This document shows, in pieces, positions 44,479 to 53,356 of a stretch of 64,000 bases of DNA (position 1 is its first letter; every line of letters starts with the position of its first letter). The notes under the pieces were generated by a model. The model was not told the DNA's origin, made no database searches, and saw only the letters and a program-made list of their open reading frames with translations. Source of the DNA: Anaerolineae bacterium (lineage in GTDB: Bacteria; Chloroflexota; Anaerolineae; Anaerolineales; UBA4823); NCBI GenBank assembly GCA_003327455.1, contig QOQU01000011.1, positions 1 to 64,000 on the forward strand, in the 5' to 3' direction. The position numbers and the translations under genes were made by a program.

Positions 44479-46727
44479 AGTTCACTCTCCTCCGCCAATT
44501 CTTTGCCATTTGGGGACGCCGTCGAGAGAAGGATACTAAAGGTCGTTCCCTCACCCGGGCGACTATCCACCCAGATCCGTCCGTTCAGAGCTTCTACCAG
44601 GGTTTTTACGATGTACAAAGCGGCACCGTTCTCGGCAACACCGGGTATCTCAATGCGCCGTTCACGGGCAAACAGATCCGGTAAATGCTCTGGAGCAATG
44701 CCGCCTCCGCTATCCTGAATTTGTAAGAGCAAATATCCCTGGGCGGTATTTTCGCGTTCCTCCCTGGCGGAGATGTGTACCGTACCTCCCTTGGGAGAAA
44801 CTTTGAGGGCATTCTGGAGGAGTTTGACCAGAATCTGTTCGAGCGCGCCTGGATCGCCTGAAGCGGGCGAGAGTTCAGCCGGCAGGTCGAGTTGCAACTC
44901 AACATGGCGGCTGTCCTGGAGTTCTCGCACTTCACTCAAGGCGTTTTCGATGACCGTCTTCAACGAAACTGCTTCGACATTCAGTTGAATCTGACTGCCC
45001 TGTAAATCGGTCGCCGGGGTATAGTCGTTCAGGATCGCCATCATCCGCTGGGTGGCAAGCCGAATCCGCTCTAAGAATTTTCGCTGTAAGGTGCCCAGGA
45101 TACCCACCGACTCACCCAATAAGAAATCGGTATAACCAACAATGGAGGCTAAGGGTTGGCGCAGTTCGGTGCCCAGATTGGCGAGCAGGTTGACGGTTTC
45201 TCCACTGCTCCCTTCAATTTGGGCGCGGCGCAACTGTTGTTGAGTTTCCTCTAACTCTCCTCGCAGACGCGCGATCTCTTCCAGGGCAAGGCGCAGTTCG
45301 CCTTCCAGGCTGGCAGAGTCGTTCGCCGTCAGGCCCGGCAACGTTGCCGGGATGGTTGAAGGTTGCTCCACTTCGCTCTCCTGAACCTCTTTTTCTTGCA
45401 GGGCGCTAAGCTGAGCCTGCAGGGCATCCACTTGCGCCTGGGTTTCTGCCAGGGCTTGCCGGGTTTCGGCGAGTTCCAGCGTAGCCTGGATTTGAGGTTG
45501 CAACTGACGGAGGAGTTTGCCTACCATGCGGCTCAAGTTCACCAGTTCAATTTGCTCCTCACCGCTCCAGGCATGTCTGGAATAAGGGGAAAGCAGGATG
45601 ACTCCAAAAAGGGGCGATTGATCCTCGGCCAGGATCACACCCATCAAGAGGTCGCCGCTCTCTTTCAACCCCAGACAAGAAGCCAGGTAGCTCAAATCCG
45701 GCGTTGGTGCATCGGCTTTCATGCGCATGGGTTTGGCATGGCGAAGGTTGGCTGCCAGGGTGGGCATCTGACGTCCATCGAGAACGCCGCCCTCCAGGTT
45801 GACCTCGCGGATGAGATCATAACCGCCGTGCAGGATGATCTGCCAGGTCTCATCGGGCGGAGAGACCAGACAACACAAATCAGCGCGCAGGGCGCGGGCA
45901 AAGAGGGCCGATAAAGCGTTGCTCAATTGCCCTCGCTGCATGTCCAGGGGCAGGCTCAGACAGGTTTGAATGAGTTGCATTTCGAGGGGCGTCAGGCGCT
46001 CCGGTGGCGTAGCGCTTTCAGCCCGCGCGGCAGGCAACTCAGCCGTCACCGCAAGCGGGGAACGCAGCGGGATCAAGATCAACAGCGGGTAGGCGATGAT
46101 CTCCGCCAGCCGAATGACGCCCGAAGCATCCTGTTCGGGGGAGGGAAAGAGCCAGTGAAGCAGATAGCCGGCAGCAATGACCAGAAAGAAAAGCAACCCT
46201 GCGCTCCAGCCATCGGGTCGTTTGAGGATTAGGAGGGTGATCGCCAGCAGGGCAACCACGACTGCGGTGATCGTAGCCGTCTGATCGATCAGGCTGCCGT
46301 TGAAAGAGGCTGTGCCCGCCTGATTCAGCCACCACAGGCAGAGAAACATGCCAAAGAAGAGACCAAAGAAAGAAAACAGCAGGGCGGCAAAATCCGCCCG
46401 CCGTTGCGGCTGAGGGAATCCCCACAGCCAGAGCAGGATGATCAGGCTCACCAGCCCGGCGCTGCGCTCGAGGGCGGGTAGCAGAGCCTGTTCGGCGATC
46501 AAACCCTGCCAGGCAAGCCCTCCAACAACGAAGAGCGCCAGGCGGATAACGACCAGGGGCAGAAAACCGATCAGCAGGCGGCGGCTCAGTACGGGTTGAT
46601 CGCTTTTGCCCAGGTAAAGGCTGACCGGCAAAGCTGCCACAAGGGAGAAGGCAACCACCAGATGGTAGATCAAATTGCCCGGCGGATTGGTGAGCAAATC
46701 GAGAAAGGGTTGGAAAACATCAGGCAT
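44475..46727 (-). CDS. Histidine-kinase-like membrane sensor lacking the phospho-acceptor His
   Basis: I start the 750-residue protein at MPDVFQPFLDLL, with AGGA ahead; the longer reading adds 15 residues. Residues 1-240 form about seven membrane helices. A GAF-like region spans about 250-410, and a coiled coil 415-510 leads to the dimerisation segment LLANLGTELRQPLASIVGYTDFLL in two parts. Canonical kinases have His where this protein has Thr520 (GTELRQPL instead of SHELRTPL). The ATPase domain keeps an N box (LLQNALKVSPKGG) and DSGGGI, but the G2 motif reads GAALYIVK. It may be a pseudokinase scaffold or signal through another residue. It is first in the LysM-LCP-GH25-like operon. Confidence 0.85.
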   Translation of the reverse strand: MPDVFQPFLDLLTNPPGNLIYHLVVAFSLVAALPVSLYLGKSDQPVLSRRLLIGFLPLVVIRLALFVVGGLAWQGLIAEQALLPALERSAGLVSLIILLWLWGFPQPQRRADFAALLFSFFGLFFGMFLCLWWLNQAGTASFNGSLIDQTATITAVVVALLAITLLILKRPDGWSAGLLFFLVIAAGYLLHWLFPSPEQDASGVIRLAEIIAYPLLILIPLRSPLAVTAELPAARAESATPPERLTPLEMQLIQTCLSLPLDMQRGQLSNALSALFARALRADLCCLVSPPDETWQIILHGGYDLIREVNLEGGVLDGRQMPTLAANLRHAKPMRMKADAPTPDLSYLASCLGLKESGDLLMGVILAEDQSPLFGVILLSPYSRHAWSGEEQIELVNLSRMVGKLLRQLQPQIQATLELAETRQALAETQAQVDALQAQLSALQEKEVQESEVEQPSTIPATLPGLTANDSASLEGELRLALEEIARLRGELEETQQQLRRAQIEGSSGETVNLLANLGTELRQPLASIVGYTDFLLGESVGILGTLQRKFLERIRLATQRMMAILNDYTPATDLQGSQIQLNVEAVSLKTVIENALSEVRELQDSRHVELQLDLPAELSPASGDPGALEQILVKLLQNALKVSPKGGTVHISAREERENTAQGYLLLQIQDSGGGIAPEHLPDLFARERRIEIPGVAENGAALYIVKTLVEALNGRIWVDSRPGEGTTFSILLSTASPNGKELAEESEL

Positions 46728-46745
46728 GGGCAAGTCCTTGCTAAA

Positions 46746-46776
46746 ATTATAGCACGGGGCAAAAAAATTCATTCAA
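46746..46776 (-). promoter_or_regulatory. Probable promoter of the envelope operon
   Basis: A perfect TATAAT on the minus strand (46746-46751) lies 18 nt before the kinase-like gene's start. TTGAAT (46771-46776) is at 19 nt, a longer spacer than usual. It is back to back with the tRNA-Leu promoter. Confidence 0.45.
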
Positions 46777-46781
46777 CAAGG

Positions 46782-46809
46782 TTGACAAACGCCGTAATCG
46801 GAGTAAAAT
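46782..46809 (+). promoter_or_regulatory. tRNA-Leu promoter
   Basis: Consensus TTGACA (46782-46787), a 16-nt spacer and TAAAAT (46804-46809) precede the tRNA by 12 nt. Confidence 0.75.
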
Positions 46810-46821
46810 TTTGAATAGAAA

Positions 46822-46905
<84 letters not shown>

Positions 46906-46939
46906 CTCGATGTCAACCTCCTTCATCAGCAGGTCAGAG

Positions 46940-46969
46940 CCTGTCCGCTGCGGCGGACAGGTTTTCTTT
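46940..46969 (+). terminator. Terminator after tRNA-Leu
   Basis: A 9-bp stem (CCTGTCCGC/GCGGACAGG) with a 4-nt loop is followed by TTTTCTTT on the plus strand, 35 bp after the tRNA. Confidence 0.8.
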
Positions 46970-47368
46970 AACAGCCATTTGAAGAGATGCAATCTTTATG
47001 CCCGGTTGCGGCTCAGGCAGCGCCTAAGTGGAAGACATCATTTCCCAGAGACAAATGAATCAACGAACGGGATCCAGTTCATTCCGCGGTTTCATAAGGA
47101 TGGACAGTGAAGATCGTTAGGGTGTTTTGCCCGCTTTGCAGTCCGGGCATTTTGACGATAGAAACACGGTGGTTGAGGATGCTAGAAAGTAAAAAAAATT
47201 AGCGCGGGCGAATGAACAACAAAGCCGTACGTCAGGATAGAATAAACACCTTACGTATAGAATCGGGCGATCTCGCGAGTGAGAGACAGCCCGATTCTTT
47301 GTTATGGAAGAAATAAGTGACTTTCTCCCCCTTAGATCTGGGGGTACCAGTAAAAGCTGTTTTATGTG
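46970..47368. other. Spacer between tRNA-Leu and the catabolic operon, with one long hairpin
   Basis: The region has no convincing ORF. The only structure is the hairpin at 47259-47298, listed separately. The base composition shifts to AT-richer here, at the edge of the catabolic operon. Confidence 0.5.
47259..47298. terminator. Long hairpin downstream of the catabolic operon
   Basis: AGAATCGGGC pairs with GCCCGATTCT, and an inner TCTC/GAGA pairing extends the stem. It lies 70 bp past the end of the last operon gene (minus strand), where a terminator is expected. The better T-run (TTTGTT) is on the plus strand, where no gene is known, so orientation is open. Confidence 0.5.
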
Positions 47369-48070
47369 TTAAGATAGAATCTTAGACAAATCGCTCTGTG
47401 TTGTGTTTTTCAGCCAATCGGAGACAGCCTTAACATTTTCGGTGAAATTACCACCCTGAACAAATTTTCCTTCAAAGAAAGCTCCGCCAATAGTAAAACC
47501 CCAAGCGCCCGCCTCCCAAATCTCTGCGATTCGAGAGTAACTTGCCACACTGCCGGCTGAAACGATGGGTATCCTGGTAGCGGCAACGACCTCCTTGAGC
47601 AATTTTCGTGCATCACCCACGTAGCGATAAGCCAGTAAATCCAACCCATCTACACCATTCGCTTCCAGTTGACGAGCATGGTTTACAATCTCCTCGATGC
47701 TACCATCTAGAATAGATGGATGGGAATGTACATGTCCAGGGAATGGATAATACTTTACTGGTTTACCCTTCAGATATTTATAAATAGATTCAAAGTAGAC
47801 CGTTCCCATAAGAATATCAAATCCCGCTTCAACAGCAATTTTCGCCCCGCGTAAGCCTTCTTCCTCCGAAAGACTGACGACTTCAAGATAGGTGGTTTTA
47901 CCAGCATCTTTCATCCGCTTGACCAAATCTTTCATTTGTTGAGGAGGTAGACCGACGTCCTTAAATCCCCAGTGTTGAATTGGCAGATGTTTACTTTGCT
48001 CAAAGAGCTCGATCGCATTGCTTACGGTAACATCGTTATGGGTCAGCATGACAATTAGTTCAGGTTTCAT
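47369..48070 (-). CDS. HisA/epimerase-like TIM-barrel protein, function unknown
   Basis: The 233-residue protein reads as an eight-stranded barrel: ELIVMLTHNDVTVSNAIEL (strand 1), WGFKDVGL, TTYLEVVSLSEEEGLRGA, FDILMGTVYFESIYKY, VDGLDLLAYRYVGD, IPIVSAGSVASYSRIAEI and WGFTIGGAFFEGKF. The last two segments match the phosphate-binding loops of ribulose-phosphate-binding barrels (HisA, HisF, epimerases), so a phosphorylated substrate is likely. It is the last gene of the operon holding the kinase and FAD dehydrogenase, where an isomerase, epimerase or aldolase for the oxidised product would fit. The precise family is not recognised. Confidence 0.6.
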   Translation of the reverse strand: MKPELIVMLTHNDVTVSNAIELFEQSKHLPIQHWGFKDVGLPPQQMKDLVKRMKDAGKTTYLEVVSLSEEEGLRGAKIAVEAGFDILMGTVYFESIYKYLKGKPVKYYPFPGHVHSHPSILDGSIEEIVNHARQLEANGVDGLDLLAYRYVGDARKLLKEVVAATRIPIVSAGSVASYSRIAEIWEAGAWGFTIGGAFFEGKFVQGGNFTENVKAVSDWLKNTTQSDLSKILS

Positions 48071-48113
48071 TGCATTATTCTCCTTAGGTAATTTTATAAA
48101 TTCAATCGTTTTC

Positions 48114-48461
48114 TTACTTCCAACGTAAGATTTCCATCGTTAACTCAATGCCATATACTATGATAAAAACAACTGCTAGAAATGAAAAGATATCCATCCT
48201 CCGCGAATTCATACCAATATCGAGCATGATAGACCGCAGACCTAGAATTGCATGAACAGTTACAACCGATAAAAACAGCCACTCCAATACCAGAGCCCAC
48301 CAGTTCGTCAGGTAATCCAATATCTGTTGAAAATCTCGTAATCCTCCGACAACGGCATAATGTTGTAGGTAGAAATGTAAACCGACGAAAAAGAATAATG
48401 CTACGCCGCTAATTACTTGAGATAACCAGAACCATTTTGCCCTGGACGAGTGGAGGTGCAT
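48114..48461 (-). CDS. Succinate dehydrogenase/fumarate reductase-like membrane anchor (SdhD-like)
   Basis: The 115-residue protein has three membrane helices: WFWLSQVISGVALFFFVGLHFYL over two segments, LVLEWLFLSVVTVHAILGL, and FLAVVFIIVYGIEL. His residues in VGLHFYLQH and TVHAILGLRS are placed like the axial heme ligands of SdhC/SdhD proteins, and the Arg after the second His is also typical. It follows the SdhC-like gene by 9 bp. I infer that both form a heme- and quinone-binding anchor that passes electrons from the SdhB-like subunit to menaquinone. Confidence 0.78.
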   Translation of the reverse strand: MHLHSSRAKWFWLSQVISGVALFFFVGLHFYLQHYAVVGGLRDFQQILDYLTNWWALVLEWLFLSVVTVHAILGLRSIMLDIGMNSRRMDIFSFLAVVFIIVYGIELTMEILRWK

Positions 48462-48470
48462 AGAAAATCC

Positions 48471-48893
48471 TTATCGAAATAGGAGTAAAACAGTACCCGT
48501 TACCGATAAAACCAACGAAGTCACAAGGGTTATATAAACAAATACTTTTTGCCATCTGATTAGTTTATTAAATCCTATCACCATTATCCTAATGCCATTT
48601 ATTCCATGAAAGATTAAGCAGAATAACAATCCTCCATCTAATACAATAAAAATGGGAGATTTGACAATATGTAAGAATGTATCCCATGCCGTTGGCCCAT
48701 AGGTTAAAGTACGTAAGACAATGAGATGCATTAATAGATAAAAGGACAAGATGATTCCTGTAAGACGGTGGAGCATAAAGGCTAAGAAGCCTTCTTTTTG
48801 CCAACAGATCGAAAACCACCTACTTCGAACGTTCGGCAATGTTGTCAACAAAGAGATCAACTCATTATCATTGGTTTCTGAGGGGGCTGTCAT
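48471..48893 (-). CDS. Succinate dehydrogenase-like cytochrome b subunit (SdhC-like)
   Basis: The 140-residue protein carries the SdhC signature: FLAFMLHRLTGIILSFYLLMHL in two parts, with the His-Arg-x-Thr-Gly of the quinone site and a His in LLMHLIVL. A second helix has LLFCLIFHGINGIRIMVI, where the His-Gly...Arg pattern binds heme. A third helix ends the protein. It overlaps the Fe-S subunit gene by 4 bp. No SdhA-type flavoprotein is present; the flavoprotein next door is GlpA-like. Confidence 0.85.
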   Translation of the reverse strand: MTAPSETNDNELISLLTTLPNVRSRWFSICWQKEGFLAFMLHRLTGIILSFYLLMHLIVLRTLTYGPTAWDTFLHIVKSPIFIVLDGGLLFCLIFHGINGIRIMVIGFNKLIRWQKVFVYITLVTSLVLSVTGTVLLLFR

Positions 48894-49561
48894 TTCCTAC
48901 CCCCTGGATTGATATTTTGCATTAATATAAATTGTCTCAGAGACATAATCCCCTTAGCAGGATCAACGTTAGAGGGACAGACCTCAGAACATTCAAATGC
49001 AGCATGACAACGCCATACTCCATCTTCTTTGTCTATTAATTCTTCTATGAATGAGCGATCTAAGTGAGGTTGATCAAGTTTGATCAGCCTCCATGCAGCA
49101 GCTAAGGATACGGGGCCAATGTATCTGGAATTACTTCCTGAAATTGGGCAAGCACTGATGCACAATCCACACTCAATGCAATCCTCAAATCTTTGATAAT
49201 CTATGATTGGACTTTGATTGTTTTGCTGCACAAGGGGAAGATTAATTTGATTGAGTGCTGCAAACATCGGCGAAAAATCTACCACCAAGTCTCCAATCAG
49301 TGGAAAGTTGCGCAAGGGTTCGATGACAATAACATCCTGTTTTTGGAGAATATCTCCCAGTTGGGTGGTGCAAGCTAAGCCTTCCTTCCCGTTTATTCGT
49401 ATTCCACAGCTTCCGCAAGAGCCATGATGACATGAGTGACGGAAAAGCAACGTGGGATCTTGGCGGTGTATCTCCTCTAGTGCATCAAGGATATACGCGC
49501 TTGGAGGTAAAGTTACCGAATAAATCTGCCAATGATTTGTTCGTCGGATTTTAATATCCAT
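48890..49561 (-). CDS. SdhB/FrdB-like iron-sulfur subunit
   Basis: The 223-residue protein has all cluster ligands of SdhB/FrdB. A plant-type [2Fe-2S] site is formed by Cys44, 49, 52 and 64 (RHSCHHGSCGSCG). CIECGLCISACP (Cys128, 131, 134, 138) and CHAAFECSEVCP (Cys185, 191, 195) complete a [4Fe-4S] and a third cluster. The protein should carry electrons from a flavoprotein to the membrane anchor. The gene begins 2 bp after the GlpA-like flavoprotein gene and overlaps the SdhC-like gene, so the four products are probably one complex. This pairing is unusual. Confidence 0.9.
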   Translation of the reverse strand: MDIKIRRTNHWQIYSVTLPPSAYILDALEEIHRQDPTLLFRHSCHHGSCGSCGIRINGKEGLACTTQLGDILQKQDVIVIEPLRNFPLIGDLVVDFSPMFAALNQINLPLVQQNNQSPIIDYQRFEDCIECGLCISACPISGSNSRYIGPVSLAAAWRLIKLDQPHLDRSFIEELIDKEDGVWRCHAAFECSEVCPSNVDPAKGIMSLRQFILMQNINPGGRK

Positions 49562-49563
49562 AT

Positions 49564-50730
49564 TTATAAATAATGATTGAACCTATGCCATTCTCGATAG
49601 GATAACAAGCGCTTTTCAGCTGTTTTACAGGGGACATCCCAATTTAAGTAATTACAAACATCATCGCATGTCTTTTCCGCCATCAGACGCGCGGTTGTAG
49701 TTTTTCCTCCTAAAACGCTAAATAATCCAGGTATTCCTTGTTCTATGTGATGTTGGCAGGTAAACCCTCGTGTAGTTGATCTTCCTCCTTCATTAGTCTT
49801 AATTAAGGGGCGAGCAGATGCCATCATTCCTCTTACGGGAAAGTTTCGAATTGATGGGATAAGCTTTTCTGCTACGAGAAACAATTTTTCGATATGGTCG
49901 CAGGGAATTTTGATATCGTCTGGATCGTCTACTGTCCACGATGTTGTACCCAAGATACAACTATTCCGTTGAGGGACAATAATATCACCGTCACCTGGCG
50001 GAGCAAGAAGATTTATAACATGGTTGCATACTCTGCCTTCAAGGGTGATCATCACCCCTGCAGAAGGCTCAACTGGAACAGTTATACCTGCCAGCTTTGC
50101 AGTTTTATTCACCCACGGACCGGTTGCATTCACAACAGCATCAAATTTTTTTTTGATTTTCTGATTGCTTGGACGGTGATGTATAGTTATTGTCAAGTCC
50201 GATGAAATTTCCGTTACTTCAGAGAAGGTAAATATTTGTGCGCCGAGTGATGCTGCTGATGTTAAGAAACTCAGACACAACCGATAAGGATCAAAGGTAC
50301 CCTCGGGTACGTAATAAGCCATAACCATATCTGGGTTTAAATTTGGTTCGCGCTGCAGAGCATTTTCCCTGCCAATCGGAGTTAAAGGGATATGGCATTC
50401 TTGGCATGCTTGTAGAAATTTATCCCGATAAGATTTATCAGTTTCGAGTAATTCAACGAAAAAACCGCCGTTTAGTTCAAAACAATTCGGACAAATATTT
50501 TTCAGGATGGCATTTTCCCGAATACATTCCCGTGCAGCTTGTGGATCAACCACTGCATATCTTGCGCCGGAGTGGAGTTGAGCCTGATTATGTCCAGTAG
50601 TCCCACTGGCCACTCCTCCACGCTCTACAAGTGTTACACTTAATCCTCTTAAAGCAAAGTCATATGCAACCGCAGAACCTGTTGAGCCGGCTCCGATAAC
50701 AAGTATTTGAGGAGAAGAAGGGATAGACAT
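49564..50730 (-). CDS. FAD-dependent dehydrogenase of the GlpA/DAO family
   Basis: The 388-residue protein opens with the dinucleotide motif ILVIGAGSTGSAVAYDFALRG, then VTLVERGGVASGTTGHNQAQLHSGARYAV read in parts, the pattern of glycerol-3-phosphate dehydrogenases (GlpA/GlpD). VVNATGPWVNKTAKLAGI and the C-terminal GLFSVLGGKTTTARLMAEK also match GlpA. It lacks the roughly 150-residue C-terminal domain of GlpA/GlpD. Linked kinase and transporter genes suggest oxidation of a polyol phosphate such as glycerol-, erythritol- or another sugar-alcohol phosphate. Electrons would go to the adjacent SdhB-like subunit. The substrate is not determined. Confidence 0.82.
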   Translation of the reverse strand: MSIPSSPQILVIGAGSTGSAVAYDFALRGLSVTLVERGGVASGTTGHNQAQLHSGARYAVVDPQAARECIRENAILKNICPNCFELNGGFFVELLETDKSYRDKFLQACQECHIPLTPIGRENALQREPNLNPDMVMAYYVPEGTFDPYRLCLSFLTSAASLGAQIFTFSEVTEISSDLTITIHHRPSNQKIKKKFDAVVNATGPWVNKTAKLAGITVPVEPSAGVMITLEGRVCNHVINLLAPPGDGDIIVPQRNSCILGTTSWTVDDPDDIKIPCDHIEKLFLVAEKLIPSIRNFPVRGMMASARPLIKTNEGGRSTTRGFTCQHHIEQGIPGLFSVLGGKTTTARLMAEKTCDDVCNYLNWDVPCKTAEKRLLSYREWHRFNHYL

Positions 50731-50836
50731 AAATTCTTTCCTCAGGCAAGATCTAATCTACGTTCATAATGTATTACTCGTTCGACGAGAGAAGAATAGG
50801 GAGAGGAACCCTGGGATTTAATCTCTCAAATTCTTT

Positions 50837-51589
50837 TTACAAATTCTTACCAAGGTAAGCATCAACCACTCGTTCATCGGCAATCAATGCCTTGCTCTCG
50901 CCTTCATGAACAATAACGCCCGTCTCGAGCACATAACAATAATCCGAGATCTCTGTGGCTTTCATGGCATTTTGTTCTACCAGAAAGATGGTCTGCCCAT
51001 GCTCTCGGATAGTACGAATGGTTTCAAAAATTTCCTCTACGAGGTTTGGAGCGATTCCCATAGATGGTTCATCGAGAAGCAACAGATCACCGCCAGTGAT
51101 TAACCCTCTACCGATTGCAAGCATTTGCTGTTCGCCACCGGATAATGTCCCGCCAGGTTGGCGGAAACGTTCTTTCAAACGGGGGAATAAGTTATAAACC
51201 ATTTCCATTCGTTCACGTACTAACCTTTTATTGCTATTCGAAAAGAGATACGCAGCAATCAATAAATTTTCTTCAACAGTTAAATCTGGGAAAATATGAC
51301 GACCCTCAGGCACGTGGACAATTCCTTTTTGTATGATTTTATGGGTTGGAGTTCCGGTGATACACTCACCCTTAAAATAGATATTTCCTGAATGAACAGG
51401 CACAACACCCGAAATTGCATTCAAAGTAGTTGTTTTACCAGCGCCGTTGGAACCCAGTAACGAAACAATTTCACCCGGAAAAACCTGAAACGATATTTCT
51501 CTGACTGCTTTTATTTTCCCATAGACTACTGTGAGTTTTTCGACATTAAGAATAGGGTTTGTCTTTTGTGCTCTATCTTTTGTAATCAT
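50837..51589 (-). CDS. livF: LivF-type ABC transporter ATP-binding protein
   Basis: The 250-residue ATPase has Walker [15 protein letters not shown], the Q-loop followed by VHVPEGRHIFPDLTVEENLL (the LivF-type EGR motif), signature LSGGEQQMLAIGRGL, Walker B LLLLDEPSMGIAP and ending GVIVHEGESKALIAD. It overlaps livG by 4 bp. Together with LivG it energises import through LivH and LivM. The family name says branched-chain amino acids, but many related transporters carry other compounds; the operon here suggests a polyol, sugar or sugar acid. Confidence 0.92.
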   Translation of the reverse strand: MITKDRAQKTNPILNVEKLTVVYGKIKAVREISFQVFPGEIVSLLGSNGAGKTTTLNAISGVVPVHSGNIYFKGECITGTPTHKIIQKGIVHVPEGRHIFPDLTVEENLLIAAYLFSNSNKRLVRERMEMVYNLFPRLKERFRQPGGTLSGGEQQMLAIGRGLITGGDLLLLDEPSMGIAPNLVEEIFETIRTIREHGQTIFLVEQNAMKATEISDYCYVLETGVIVHEGESKALIADERVVDAYLGKNL

Positions 51590-52359
51590 ACTTGATGTGC
51601 CTTTCCCAAGTAAGCTTCTAGGACTTCGGGATTATTCCGAATCTCAGCAGGTGATCCGAGTGCCAATTTTTTTCCGAAATTCATCACCAATACACGTTCA
51701 CAAATTCCCATTACCAATCGCATCTGATGTTCAACAAGAAGAATGGTTAAACCAAATTGATCTCTTAGTTGTACAATTGTTTGATTGAGTTCATCAATTT
51801 CTAAAGGATTCATGCCTGCAGCGGGTTCATCAAGGAGCAATACTTCCGGTCTACATGCCAGGGCGCGGGCAATCTCTAGTCGTCTTTGTTCACCATAGGC
51901 TAGATTACTGGCAGCTACTTCTGCCTTCTCTTTAAGACCCATTAATTCCAAGAGTCGTAAGGCTTCTGTTCTAACCTTCCTCTCTTCGTTTATCTTTTTA
52001 TGAGAATTCAAGAGAGTGTCAATCAATCCATACTTGATACGACTATAAAAAGCGACCAGCACGTTATCAAGGGCGCTTAATTGTCCAAAAAGGCGGATGT
52101 TTTGGAAAGTGCGAGCGATTCCACTAGACGTTATAACGTGAGGGGGATATTTATTGATTCTTTTGTCTTTAAAAAAAATGTCTCCGGATGTTGGAATATA
52201 AACACCGGATAGTAAGTTAAATACAGTGGTTTTCCCTGCACCATTTGGTCCTATGATTCCAATGATCTCCCCTTGATGAACCTGAAGGGAGAGATCATCC
52301 ACAGCTTTCACTCCACCAAAATACATGCAGACATGATCGAGAGTGATAATATTTCCCAT
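51586..52359 (-). CDS. livG: LivG-type ABC transporter ATP-binding protein
   Basis: The 257-residue ATPase shows Walker [19 protein letters not shown], the LivG-specific ARTFQNIRLFGQLSALDNVLVA in parts, signature LAYGEQRRLEIARALA, Walker B EVLLLDEPAAGMNPLE and the H-loop LLVEHQMRLV. The C-terminus VLEAYLG is family-typical. It lies 12 bp after livM and overlaps livF, so expression of all transport genes is coupled. Confidence 0.93.
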   Translation of the reverse strand: MGNIITLDHVCMYFGGVKAVDDLSLQVHQGEIIGIIGPNGAGKTTVFNLLSGVYIPTSGDIFFKDKRINKYPPHVITSSGIARTFQNIRLFGQLSALDNVLVAFYSRIKYGLIDTLLNSHKKINEERKVRTEALRLLELMGLKEKAEVAASNLAYGEQRRLEIARALACRPEVLLLDEPAAGMNPLEIDELNQTIVQLRDQFGLTILLVEHQMRLVMGICERVLVMNFGKKLALGSPAEIRNNPEVLEAYLGKAHQV

Positions 52360-52371
52360 AAAATCCTCCTA

Positions 52372-53343
52372 TCACTTTGACGTGCTGGATGTTTTCGTTT
52401 TTTGAGTGAGGCCGTTTTTGGTGGAGAAAGGAAGCGGGAAGGAAAACTCTTTATTTCCCATCAGTCCAGATGGACGGTAGATCATCATGCAAATCAATAA
52501 AACTGCGCCTACAATCCACCGCCAAACGCCTAGAGGGCGTAATATTTCCACGAGGAGCGTCCATAAGCTGGCTCCCAAAACAGAGCCACTGATACTTGAA
52601 ATTCCACCTAAGTACACCATGATTAATCCTTCAGCGATCATGCCATATCCAAAGGTATTGGGATTGGTATAGCTTAAAAGGTGACTTAGCAGGCCACCGG
52701 AGATACCTATCAGAAACGCAGATAATCCAAAAACGATGATTTTTGTTTTTTTGACATCAACCGAAGAGAGTTCGGCGGCAACCTCATCTTCACGAATAGC
52801 TAACATGCTTCTGCCATATTTTGAATTAATAAACAGACGCACAATAGTGATGGCTATGACCAACCAGAGAAATACCCACATAATCGTTGTATTGTTAGGT
52901 ATATTTCTTAGTCCAAGCGCACCACCTACAAATTCAACATTTTGAAAAACACTTTTTAGGATAAGCGTAAACCCCAGGGTAACAATTGCAAGATAATCTC
53001 CTCGGACGCGGAACGATGGAATTGAGACCACAAATCCCGATAATAACGCCATTATGCCCCCTAAAATGAGACATAAGGGAAATAGAGACGGAGACGTAAA
53101 GATATACTTACTAAACAGCGCTGAAGAATACGCTCCGATTGCCATTATCCCCGCATGCCCCAAGGAAAAAATACCTAAGTAGCCATTCACCAAGTTAATT
53201 CCAAGAACCATAATTGAATAGATACCCATATATTGAGCAATTTGAAGATAGAACGGACTAACAATATTAAAGGCGCTTATAAAATGTAAGACACCTGCGA
53301 CTACAATTATTGATACTAAGAAGATAATGTTTCTTTTACTCAT
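52372..53343 (-). CDS. livM: LivM-type ABC transporter permease
   Basis: I start this 323-residue protein at MSKRNIIFLV, with GGTGG about 5 nt ahead; a start four codons earlier is also possible. About nine membrane helices are visible. The LivM signature is YLGIFSLGHAGIMAIGAYSSALF in parts, then SFRVRGDYLAIVTLGFTLILK, the coupling-loop region SMLAIREDEVAAELSSVDV and YTNPNTFGYGMIAEGLIMVYLGGISSISGSVLGA in consecutive parts. It pairs with LivH, whose gene lies 13 bp upstream. Confidence 0.9.
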   Translation of the reverse strand: MSKRNIIFLVSIIVVAGVLHFISAFNIVSPFYLQIAQYMGIYSIMVLGINLVNGYLGIFSLGHAGIMAIGAYSSALFSKYIFTSPSLFPLCLILGGIMALLSGFVVSIPSFRVRGDYLAIVTLGFTLILKSVFQNVEFVGGALGLRNIPNNTTIMWVFLWLVIAITIVRLFINSKYGRSMLAIREDEVAAELSSVDVKKTKIIVFGLSAFLIGISGGLLSHLLSYTNPNTFGYGMIAEGLIMVYLGGISSISGSVLGASLWTLLVEILRPLGVWRWIVGAVLLICMMIYRPSGLMGNKEFSFPLPFSTKNGLTQKTKTSSTSK

Positions 53344-53356
53344 AACTGCCACCATG

